Source: Chloroflexi bacterium GWC2_73_18 (GTDB lineage: Bacteria > Chloroflexota > Limnocylindria > Limnocylindrales > CSP1-4). From it: a DNA stretch of 41,262 nucleotides. The first letter of the stretch is position 1. Every line of letters starts with the position of its first letter. Both the position numbers and the translations under genes were made by a program. Under the pieces are notes generated by a model. It saw only the letters and a list, made by a program, of their open reading frames with translations, ran no database searches and was not told the DNA's origin. The stretch is from contig MGMJ01000050.1 of NCBI GenBank assembly GCA_001794945.1, positions 34,547 through 75,808 of the forward strand. The letters are read 5' to 3'. Positions 29,508 through 37,123 of this stretch are shown here, one piece after another.

Positions 29508-30643
29508 GGAGGGCTACCCGCGTCCGACTCGACCCGTCCCGGCGTCACCCGCCAGCGCGTGGCATGGCCGATCAGCTCGCGATCGAGCTCGGCCAGCGTG
29601 GTCGTGGTCAGAAACGCCTGCGGCAGCGCCAGGATGCGACGGGCGAGGTGGGCACGGCGGAGCGGGTCGAGCTCGGAGAAGACGTCATCGAGCAGCAGGA
29701 GCGGCGGCGAGCCATTCACCGCCGCGAGCAGTTCGAGCTCGGCCAGCTTGAGGGCGAGGATGGCGGCGCGCTGCTGGCCGCGGGAGGCGAACTCGGGGAG
29801 CGAGCGGCCGTCGAGCTCGAAGACGATGTCGTCGCGATGGGGGCCGACGAGCGTCGCCCCGTTCCAGATCTCCTTCTCGGCAGTCTCGGCGAGGCGCCGC
29901 CGGAGGGCGTCGCGGGGCGACTCGCCGCGAGCCGCGTCTGGTGGCGCGTTCGTCTCGTAGCGGAGCGCCAGGCGCCCCTCGCCGGGGGCGATCTCAGCGT
30001 AGGCGGCGGCCAGCCCTCCGGCAAGGTCCGTCAGCAGGGCCAGGCGCGCCTCGACGATCGCGCCTCCCTCCTCGACGATGGCGCGGTCCCAGAAGGCGAG
30101 CTCCGTCCGCTCGGCCGTCCCCTCGCGGATCGCCCGGACGAGGCCGTTGCGCTGCTGGAGGGCGCGCCCGTAGGTCGCCAGGGCCCGTGCGTGGCCGGGC
30201 GAGCGCTGGGCGCCGAGCTCGTCGAGCTCGGCGCGCCGGAGCGCCGGTGCGCCAGTGACGAGGAGCATGTGCTCGGGCGCGAAGAGGACGATGCGGAACG
30301 TCTCGGCCAGGCGGGAGGCGCGGCGCGGAACGCCATTGACGCGCAGTCGCTTGCGGCCACCGCGGAAGGGCTCGCGGGCGACGACCAGCTCGATCTCCGC
30401 CCCTGCGCCGCCGTCGCCCCTCACCGTCCCGAGGATGCGGGTGAAGGGGCGCCCCCAGGCGATCAGCTCGAGGTCGCTGCCGGCGCGGTGGGACCGCCCC
30501 AGGGCGAGCGTGACGAGCGCCTCGATCAGGTTGGTCTTGCCGGCCGCGTTCTCGCCCCAGAGGATCTGGGGGCCCGTGCCGAACTCCACCTCGAGACGGG
30601 GGTAGCTGCGCAGGTCGGTCAGCGACAGATGGGCGATCCGCAT
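29504..30643 (-). CDS. recF: DNA replication/repair protein RecF
   Basis: MRIAHLSLTDLRSYPRLEVEFGTGPQILWGENAAGKTNLIEAL; SRGQQRAAILALKLAELELL; PPLLLLDDVFSELD. Confidence 0.97.
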   Translation of the reverse strand: MRIAHLSLTDLRSYPRLEVEFGTGPQILWGENAAGKTNLIEALVTLALGRSHRAGSDLELIAWGRPFTRILGTVRGDGGAGAEIELVVAREPFRGGRKRLRVNGVPRRASRLAETFRIVLFAPEHMLLVTGAPALRRAELDELGAQRSPGHARALATYGRALQQRNGLVRAIREGTAERTELAFWDRAIVEEGGAIVEARLALLTDLAGGLAAAYAEIAPGEGRLALRYETNAPPDAARGESPRDALRRRLAETAEKEIWNGATLVGPHRDDIVFELDGRSLPEFASRGQQRAAILALKLAELELLAAVNGSPPLLLLDDVFSELDPLRRAHLARRILALPQAFLTTTTLAELDRELIGHATRWRVTPGRVESDAGSPP

Positions 30644-30671
30644 CGCGGGTGCGTGCGGGGCCGCAGCCGCG

Positions 30672-31790
30672 TCAGGAGGCGGTGCGGACGGGCATGATGA
30701 CGTGCACGTAGTCGTCGTCCCCGACCGGGCGGATGACACCCGGGGAGAGCGGGCCGCTCAGCTCGAGCCCGATCTGCTCGGCGTCGACGTTCTGCAGCAC
30801 GTCGGTCAGGTAGCGGGCGTTGAAGGCGATCGTGGTCCCGTCGCCCTCGACCTTCGCCTCGACCTCGCCCTGGTTGTCGCCGACATCGGCGGCTGCGGTC
30901 ACCATGACGGCGGCCGCGCCGTCGGACGGGACGGAGAGCTTGACCACGTTCGCCGAGGCGCTGGCGATGTAGCTCGCCAGGCGGACGGCCTCGAGCAGCT
31001 CAGCCCGTTCCATCTCCGCCCGCGTGGTGTGGGACGTCGGCAGGATCTGCTGGTAGTTGGGAAACTGCCCGTCGATCAGCCGCGAGACGAGGTCGATCCC
31101 CTCGTCGAGGTGGAAGAGGACCTGGTTGCGGGCCGGGGCAAGGACGATGTCGATCGGGTCGTCCGAGTCCGCCAGGATCCGCGAGAGCTCGGTATAGGAG
31201 CGGGCCGGCACGACGATGGTCGTCTCCTCGACCGGGTCGAGCGCGCCGATCGTCCTGACGCTGATCCGGTAGTTGTCGGCGGCGGCCAGGGTGATCCGGT
31301 CGCCCGAGAACCGCGTCAGAACGCCGGTCAGGATCGGCCGGGCCTCGTCGGTGGCGGCGGCGAATGTGACCTGGGCAAGCGCCGCCTTGAGCACCTTCTG
31401 GGAAACGCGCGTCGTCGGGCGCTCGCCGGCCGTCGGGATGGCCGGAAACTCGTCGGCGTCGATCCCCTTGATGTGGGCCTCGTAGCGGCCGCAGCGAAGG
31501 TGGATCGTGTCACCCTGGAGTTCGAGGTCGATCGCCGGTTGTGCCGGGAGCGTGTTGACGAAGTCGGTGAAGAGCTTGGCGGGGACGGTGATCGCGCCGT
31601 CGGCATCGATCCTGCCCGGGACCCAGTAGGTGACACCGATCTCCAGGTTGGTGGCGGTCAGCTTGAGCCCGGCATCCTCGGTACGCAGCAGTACGTTGCC
31701 GAGGACCGGGAGGCTGCTCCGCGCGCTGACGGCCCGGCTCACCACCTGGAGCCCCCGCGCCAGGTTCTCCTGTACGACCGAAAGCTTCAC
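30672..31790 (-). CDS. dnaN: DNA polymerase III beta sliding clamp
   Basis: MKLSVVQENLARGLQVVSRAVSARSSLPVLGNVLLRTEDAGLKLTATNLEIG...DDYVHVIMPVRTAS. Confidence 0.97.
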   Translation of the reverse strand: MKLSVVQENLARGLQVVSRAVSARSSLPVLGNVLLRTEDAGLKLTATNLEIGVTYWVPGRIDADGAITVPAKLFTDFVNTLPAQPAIDLELQGDTIHLRCGRYEAHIKGIDADEFPAIPTAGERPTTRVSQKVLKAALAQVTFAAATDEARPILTGVLTRFSGDRITLAAADNYRISVRTIGALDPVEETTIVVPARSYTELSRILADSDDPIDIVLAPARNQVLFHLDEGIDLVSRLIDGQFPNYQQILPTSHTTRAEMERAELLEAVRLASYIASASANVVKLSVPSDGAAAVMVTAAADVGDNQGEVEAKVEGDGTTIAFNARYLTDVLQNVDAEQIGLELSGPLSPGVIRPVGDDDYVHVIMPVRTAS

Positions 31791-32056
31791 GGCAGATCCG
31801 CTCCCCTGGATGATCGACGATGAGTCTTGGTCAATCTTCTCACGTTCATCGTCGTAGTCATAAGGCCGTTGAGCGTGTGGATGCCCGTGCCTGGTGGCGC
31901 TCCCCGCGCCGGTGGACTGGTGGCCGCAGCGGTGTGCAGAACAGACTTACCGACGTGGAGATCCGGCGAACCGGCCGGGTCGCCGCGTGGATGCAGCCCG
32001 CCCCCGAAAGCCGGCTTCCCACGAAGGCCCGAGGCCCGCCGAGAGGGGCGGGCGCA
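31791..32056. other. dnaA-dnaN intergenic region; candidate part of oriC
   Basis: Position between dnaA and dnaN, locally AT-richer part near dnaN, inverted repeat CGACGATGA...TCATCGTCG. No convincing DnaA-box cluster; TGTGGATGC is only a partial match to TGTGGATAA. Confidence 0.3.
31815..31854. repeat. Inverted repeat, 9-bp perfect arms CGACGATGA (31815-31823) / TCATCGTCG (31846-31854)
   Basis: Read directly; 22-nt spacer, just upstream of dnaN. Confidence 0.7.
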
Positions 32057-33403
32057 TCAGTCGGCGTAGATCAACTCCCGGAGGGCCGAGAGGTCGCGGC
32101 GGAGCTCGTCGTTCTCCGTCGTCTCGCGCCCGATCTTGTCACAGGCGTGGAGCACCGTGGAGTGGTCGCGGCCACCCAGCTCGGCGCCGATACGCAGGAG
32201 GGACGCGTCGGTCTCCTCGCGTATCAGGTACATGGCGATGTGGCGCGGCACGACGATCGACTTATCGCGGCGTTGACCGCGCAGCGCCTCGGGCTCGACC
32301 CCGTAGTAGTCGGCCACGGCCTGGGCGATGCGCTCGGGCGTCACCACTCGCTTCTTCGGGTTGTAGAGGACGTTGGAGAGGACCGCCTGGGCTAGATCGA
32401 TGCCGATCGGCATGGCGCCCATCGAGGCGTAGGCGACGATCCGGTTGAGGGCGCCCTCGAGTTCGCGGATGTTCGAACTGATCTTGCGGGCGATGAACTC
32501 GATGACGTCCGAGCTGATCGGTACCGACTGCTCTTCCGCCTTGGCCCGCAGGATGGCGATGCGCGTCTCGAGGTCGGGCGTCGTCAGGTCGGCGATCAGG
32601 CCCCATTCGAAGCGGCTGCGAAGCCGTTCCTCCAGGGTCATGATCTGCTTGGGCGGTCGGTCGGACGAGAGGACGATCTGCTTGCCGTCCTCGTGGATCG
32701 CGTTGAAGGTGTGGAAGAACTCCTCCTGGGTCCGCTCTTTGTCGGCGATGAACTGGATGTCGTCGATGAGCAGCAGGTCGATCCTCCGATAGCGGTTCCG
32801 GAAGTCATCCACCTTGCCCTGCTGGATGCTCGTGATGAACTCGTTGGTGAACTTCTCGCTGGTGGCGTAGACGACCTTCTTGCGCGGGAACCTGGCGATC
32901 ACCTGGTTGCCGATGGCATGCATCAGGTGGGTCTTGCCGAGCCCCACGCCGCCGTAGAGGAAGAGCGGGTTGTAGGCATGGCCGGGTCGCTCTGCGACCG
33001 AGAGGCTGGCCGCGTGCGCCAAACGGTTGGCCGAGCCCACGATGAAGTTGGCGAAGGTGTAGCGCGGGTTGATGTTGGAGGCGCTCACCTCGCCGGGCGG
33101 ACGGGCCGGCTCGAGGCGGACGGGGGCGCTCGTCGGCGTCCCGTTGCCGGCCCCCGCGGGCTCCCGTACGACGAACTCGACCTGGACGCTGTAGCCGACG
33201 ACACGGGCCAGGGTCTGGCTGATGAGCGAGCGGTAGCGCCGCTCCAGGTAGTCCTTGGCGAACCCGTTGTTGACGCCCACCCGGAAGCGGTTGTCGTCGA
33301 CCTCGATCAGCTGCGTGTCACGCAGCCACGTCTCGAAGTTCGCCGGGGAGAGAGAGACCTGCAGCTCGCCGAGCGCTGCGCGCCAGACCTGCTTCGCGTC
33401 CAT
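32057..33403 (-). CDS. dnaA: Chromosomal replication initiator protein DnaA
   Basis: MDAKQVWRAALGELQVSLSPANFETWL; NPLFLYGGVGLGKTHLMHAIGNQV; LLLIDDIQFIADKERTQEEFFHTFN; GGRDHSTVLHACDKI. Confidence 0.98.
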   Translation of the reverse strand: MDAKQVWRAALGELQVSLSPANFETWLRDTQLIEVDDNRFRVGVNNGFAKDYLERRYRSLISQTLARVVGYSVQVEFVVREPAGAGNGTPTSAPVRLEPARPPGEVSASNINPRYTFANFIVGSANRLAHAASLSVAERPGHAYNPLFLYGGVGLGKTHLMHAIGNQVIARFPRKKVVYATSEKFTNEFITSIQQGKVDDFRNRYRRIDLLLIDDIQFIADKERTQEEFFHTFNAIHEDGKQIVLSSDRPPKQIMTLEERLRSRFEWGLIADLTTPDLETRIAILRAKAEEQSVPISSDVIEFIARKISSNIRELEGALNRIVAYASMGAMPIGIDLAQAVLSNVLYNPKKRVVTPERIAQAVADYYGVEPEALRGQRRDKSIVVPRHIAMYLIREETDASLLRIGAELGGRDHSTVLHACDKIGRETTENDELRRDLSALRELIYAD

Positions 33404-33622
33404 CGAACCGAACGTCCCCGACTTGACACTGGGTTGTGTGGTGATCGGACTCCCCGGGATGTCCGATCCGGCGCGCTCGAGGTCCACGGTGCGAGTCGCC
33501 TCGAGCCCCGGCTGGTGGCGGACGATCGTGCCGGCCACCGGGTCGCCACGATCGCCCAGGGCCCTCGCCGGTAGCCATCCCGGAGGGGCTGCCACCGGCG
33601 TCCCGGCGCTGGAGGCCGGGTT

Positions 33623-33651
33623 ACTGTAGCACCGGCCCCGGGGCGCCGCAA
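33623..33651 (-). promoter_or_regulatory. Candidate dnaA promoter on minus strand: TTGCGG-17 bp-TACAGT
   Basis: -35 at 33651..33646, -10 at 33628..33623, 17-bp spacer, upstream of dnaA. Confidence 0.4.
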
Positions 33652-33656
33652 CCCGA

Positions 33657-33687
33657 ATCCATGATACTCCTGGGGAGTATCATGGAT
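33657..33687. repeat. Perfect inverted repeat ATCCATGATACTCC-TGG-GGAGTATCATGGAT
   Basis: 14-bp perfect arms, 3-nt spacer, AT-rich relative to surroundings, in the dnaA/rpmH divergent intergenic region. Confidence 0.95.
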
Positions 33688-33773
33688 CAGGCGACCGGGT
33701 CGCCCGGCTCGGCGCCCGCGTCGACCCCGAGGAGGGGGATCCGGCCGTCCCGAGCGAGGGCGCCGATGCGCCT

Positions 33774-33803
33774 TTGACACCCCCTCCGCTCGCTCCATAT
33801 AAT
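33774..33803 (+). promoter_or_regulatory. Sigma-A promoter for rpmH: TTGACA (33774-33779), 18 bp, TATAAT (33798-33803)
   Basis: Exact consensus hexamers with an 18-bp spacer. Confidence 0.85.
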
Positions 33804-33816
33804 CGCGCGGACCTGT

Positions 33817-33852
33817 GACGCGCCGACACGCCTCTCCGGCGACTGGCGCGTC
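33817..33852 (+). promoter_or_regulatory. Stem-loop in rpmH 5' leader: GACGCGCC ... GGCGCGTC
   Basis: 8-bp perfect GC-rich arms at 33817-33824 and 33845-33852, downstream of the promoter and before ATG 33925. Confidence 0.5.
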
Positions 33853-33924
33853 GTGGCTCTCCAGGGGCCCACGCGGCGAGATGGACGCCCCGCCACCCAC
33901 ACCGGAAGGATCGCGCCACCATCG

Positions 33925-34059
33925 ATGAAGCAGACCTACCAGCCGAAGAAGCGGCACCGGGCGCGCGAGCACGGTTTCCGCGCGCGGATGAAGACGAGGG
34001 GCGGACGCCGGGTGATCGCCACGCGGCGGGCGAAGGGGCGCAAGCGGCTGAGCGCCTGA
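33925..34059 (+). CDS. rpmH: 50S ribosomal protein L34
   Basis: [44 protein letters not shown]. Confidence 0.98.
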   Translation: MKQTYQPKKRHRAREHGFRARMKTRGGRRVIATRRAKGRKRLSA

Positions 34060-34088
34060 CGGTCGCGGCCCGGCCACGACCGCCCGAG

Positions 34089-34424
34089 ATGCTGCGCCAT
34101 CCCAGGGAGATCTCGGCGGTGCAGCGGTCGGGGACGGGCAAGACCCATCCGCTCCTGCTCGGCCGGTTTCTCGCCAACGGCCTGGGGCGGACCCGCATCG
34201 CGCTCTCGACCGGTCGCAGACTGGGCGGCGCGGTCGTGCGCAACCGCGTGCGACGTCGGCTCCGCGAGGGCCTGCGGGCCCTCGCACCGGGGTTCGACCC
34301 CGGGTGGGACATCCTGATCGTCGCGCGACCGGAGAGCGCGACGGCCGGTTCGCGCGAGCTGCGGGCGGCGCTGGGAGAACTCCTCCGCCGGGGAGGAGTG
34401 CTGGGAGAACGAAGCGGATCGTGA
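34089..34424 (+). CDS. rnpA: Ribonuclease P protein component
   Basis: [30 protein letters not shown]; position after rpmH. Confidence 0.93.
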   Translation: MLRHPREISAVQRSGTGKTHPLLLGRFLANGLGRTRIALSTGRRLGGAVVRNRVRRRLREGLRALAPGFDPGWDILIVARPESATAGSRELRAALGELLRRGGVLGERSGS

Positions 34425-34627
34425 AGCTGCTGGGGTTCGGCATCATCAAGACCTACCGGCTCGCCTTCTCATGGCTGCCGCCCGTCTGCCGCTACGAGCC
34501 GAGCTGCTCCGAGTACACGTACCAGGCGATCGCCCGCTACGGCTTCTTCCGGGGCTGGTGGATGGGCTTCAGGCGGATCGCTCGCTGCGCGCCCTGGCAC
34601 CCGGGCGGCTTCGACCCTGTACCGTGA
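34421..34627 (+). CDS. yidD: Membrane protein insertion efficiency factor YidD
   Basis: [65 protein letters not shown] start at 34421. Confidence 0.96.
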   Translation: MKLLGFGIIKTYRLAFSWLPPVCRYEPSCSEYTYQAIARYGFFRGWWMGFRRIARCAPWHPGGFDPVP

Positions 34628-35952
34628 CGACCAGCACGACCGTTTCCGGCGACACACCCAGCGTGGGCGCGCACCGCCGGCGCGTGCGCGGCGCCGTCCT
34701 CCTCCTCGGTGGCCTCGCCTTCGCGCTCCTGCTGGCCGCCGGGGGGCCGGCCGCCGCGGAGAGCCCCTCGCCGGTCGCGACCTCGACCCCGGCTCCCTCC
34801 GCCACCCCGGCTCCCTCCCCCTCGCCGCTGCCGGGCGGCGCGACGCCCGCGCCCTGCCCCATCCCGACCCCGGGTCTCACCCCGACGCCCGCGCCGGGCA
34901 CGACGCCCGCCCCCACGCCCCCGCCCAACCTCTGTCCCGCACCCGGCCCCGGTGACCCGGGCTTCGACCCCATCACCGGGCTCCTCTCCTGGCTCTTCAC
35001 GCCGATCTTCCAGGCGATCTTCCTCGCCCTCGTGCTCATCTACAACCTGGTGGGCGACATCGGCATCGCCATCGTCGTGCTGACGGTGGCGATCCGCCTC
35101 GTCCTGGTGCCGCTCTTCCGCAAGCAGATCGTCTCGCAGCGACGCATGCAGACGCTCCAGCCGGAGCTGCGGGCGATCCAGCAGAAGTACCGCGGCGACC
35201 GGGCACGCATCTCCCAGGAGCAGATGCGCCTCTACCAGGAGCGCGGCGTCAACCCGACCGCCGGCTGCCTGCCGACGATCCTGCAGCTGGCGCTCCTCTT
35301 CCCCATGTACTACGCCTTCAGCCAGGGGCTGCAGGCGCCCAACATCGACTCGCTGCTGCACGTCTTCGGCGTGCAGGTCACCAGCGTCGCCTGCTACGCG
35401 GCGACCGACCCGCTCGCCGGCTGCATCGACCCGACCGTGCGCTGGCTCTTCGACCTGAACGCGGCGAAGCCGGAGGTCATCTTCAACCCGTTCAACCCGG
35501 CCAACCCCGCCAGCATCGGCGGCATCAGCCTGCTGGCCATCCTCTCCGCCTTCCTGCAGCTCGTCCAGACCCGGATGGTGACGCCGAAGACAGACGATCC
35601 GCAGACCCGCACACAGCAGCGGATGTTCCTCTTCCTGCCGCTCATCTCGCTGGTCTACGGCGGGATCTTCCCGGCCGGGCTCTTCCTCTACTGGATCGTC
35701 ACCACCATCTTCTCCATCGTCCAGCAATACCTGATCGTCGGATTCGGGTCCCTCTTCCCCCTCTTCGGATGGACGCCGCGGTTCGCCCTCGAGCACACTC
35801 CGCGCTTCGCGGTCACGGCCGAGCATCGGCCGCCGAGTGGCGGACCGCAGCCGGCCACCGGGCCGCGCGGCAGCGCGGCCGACCGGGCCGCCGGTACCAT
35901 CCGTCCATCGAGGGTGCGGGGACGGACCAGCCGACGGGGGAGGCGTCGATGA
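34624..35952 (+). CDS. yidC: YidC/Oxa1-family membrane protein insertase with long Pro/Ala/Thr-rich N-terminal linker
   Basis: [74 protein letters not shown] start at 34624. Confidence 0.94.
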   Translation: MTTSTTVSGDTPSVGAHRRRVRGAVLLLGGLAFALLLAAGGPAAAESPSPVATSTPAPSATPAPSPSPLPGGATPAPCPIPTPGLTPTPAPGTTPAPTPPPNLCPAPGPGDPGFDPITGLLSWLFTPIFQAIFLALVLIYNLVGDIGIAIVVLTVAIRLVLVPLFRKQIVSQRRMQTLQPELRAIQQKYRGDRARISQEQMRLYQERGVNPTAGCLPTILQLALLFPMYYAFSQGLQAPNIDSLLHVFGVQVTSVACYAATDPLAGCIDPTVRWLFDLNAAKPEVIFNPFNPANPASIGGISLLAILSAFLQLVQTRMVTPKTDDPQTRTQQRMFLFLPLISLVYGGIFPAGLFLYWIVTTIFSIVQQYLIVGFGSLFPLFGWTPRFALEHTPRFAVTAEHRPPSGGPQPATGPRGSAADRAAGTIRPSRVRGRTSRRGRRR

Positions 35953-36950
35953 GCGAATACCGTGAGTTCACCGGGAAGACCGTGGAGGAGGCGCTGCGCC
36001 AAGCGCGGGACGCCTTCGGGGTCGCCAACCTGGACGACCTCGATTTCGAGATCCTCTCGCCCGGCAGCCGTGGCGTCCTGGGCATGGGCACCGAGCCGGC
36101 GCGCATCGTGGCCGCGCCGCGCGCCGCCCTTGGCGGCGCCGCGCCACGTCGCGAGGCCGCCGCCGCCGCACCGTTGCCCCCGCCGCCGCCCCGCCACGAG
36201 CGCGAGGGGGGTCGGGAGCGTGGGCGTGGGGGCGAGCGGCCCTTCCGGGACGAGCGACCCCGCCGCGAGGAGCACGAACCGCGCCGCGAGGAACGACCGC
36301 GGGGACCCCGCCGCGAGGAGCGCGGACCCGCGCCCCGACGGGACGAGGGACGGCCCGTCAGCCGATCGGGGCTCGACGCCGTGGTCGCCGGCGCCGCCGT
36401 TTCCCCGGGGGAGGAGGCGATGGTCCAGGCGGCCCGCGCGTCGCTGACCGCAGAGCGCGAGGAGCTGCAGGCGGCGACCGCCTCGCCCGAGGCGCTGCAG
36501 GCCGGCCAGGTGATCCTGGCCGCCCTGATGGCCCACCTCGGTTACGAGGTGCGCGTCGAGATCAGCGCCGGAGAGACGTCCCGGCTGGAGGTCTACGGCG
36601 CCAACGACACCGAGCGCCGCGCCCTCGGCGCGCTGATCGGCCGCAAGGGCGAGCGCCTCTCCGCGCTCCAGCACCTGCTCAACCTGATGCTCTCCAAGCA
36701 GATCGGCCACTGGACCCGCCTCCTCGTGGACGTGGAGGGCTACCGCGGCCGCCGCGAGCATCAGTTGCGCGAGATCGCGCTCCGGGCCGCGGCGCGCGTC
36801 ATCGAGACCGGCAAGATGCTCCAGCTCGAGGCGATGCCGGCGCTCGAGCGCCGCTGGATCCACCTCGCCCTCCGGGAGCACCCGTCCGTGTCGACGCAGT
36901 CGATCGGCGAGGAGCCAGAGCGGCGCGTCGTCGTCCTGCCGCGCGGCTGA
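35949..36950 (+). CDS. khpB: KhpB/Jag RNA-binding protein (Jag-N, KH, R3H) with Arg/Glu-rich linker
   Basis: [78 protein letters not shown]. Confidence 0.94.
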   Translation: MSEYREFTGKTVEEALRQARDAFGVANLDDLDFEILSPGSRGVLGMGTEPARIVAAPRAALGGAAPRREAAAAAPLPPPPPRHEREGGRERGRGGERPFRDERPRREEHEPRREERPRGPRREERGPAPRRDEGRPVSRSGLDAVVAGAAVSPGEEAMVQAARASLTAEREELQAATASPEALQAGQVILAALMAHLGYEVRVEISAGETSRLEVYGANDTERRALGALIGRKGERLSALQHLLNLMLSKQIGHWTRLLVDVEGYRGRREHQLREIALRAAARVIETGKMLQLEAMPALERRWIHLALREHPSVSTQSIGEEPERRVVVLPRG

Positions 36951-36963
36951 CCGATGGCCGGGG

Positions 36964-36998
36964 GGGCCCCTCCCGTACGGGCGTGGCGTGAGGGGTCC
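36964..36998 (+). terminator. GC-rich hairpin downstream of khpB (no U-tract)
   Basis: Arms GGGCCCCTC (36964-36972) / GAGGGGTCC (36990-36998) with one G-U pair; CCCGTACGGG palindrome overlaps the left arm and loop. Confidence 0.3.
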
Positions 36999-37123
36999 GT
37001 AACGCCAACGCGACGCTCAGCGTCTATGCTGCGCCTCGCCCGATGGGACGAGTCGCCGGTGCCGGGCGACCGAAAGTGCGGCTAGGCACCATTCCGGGGA
37101 GCATCTAGAATGCGGGGCCTGTC

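Noticed and set aside
27046-29751. 901-aa plus-strand ORF opposite the pseudo-PP2C protein
   Set aside because: Shadow ORF; composition is biased and the minus-strand frame has coherent TM and repeat structure.
31887-31895. Possible DnaA box TGTGGATGC
   Set aside because: Only a partial match to TGTGGATAA and isolated; not enough to call an origin box cluster.
33404-33924. tRNA or ncRNA gene in the largest intergenic region
   Set aside because: No cloverleaf or T-loop consensus could be found; the region is explained by promoters, an inverted repeat and a leader hairpin.
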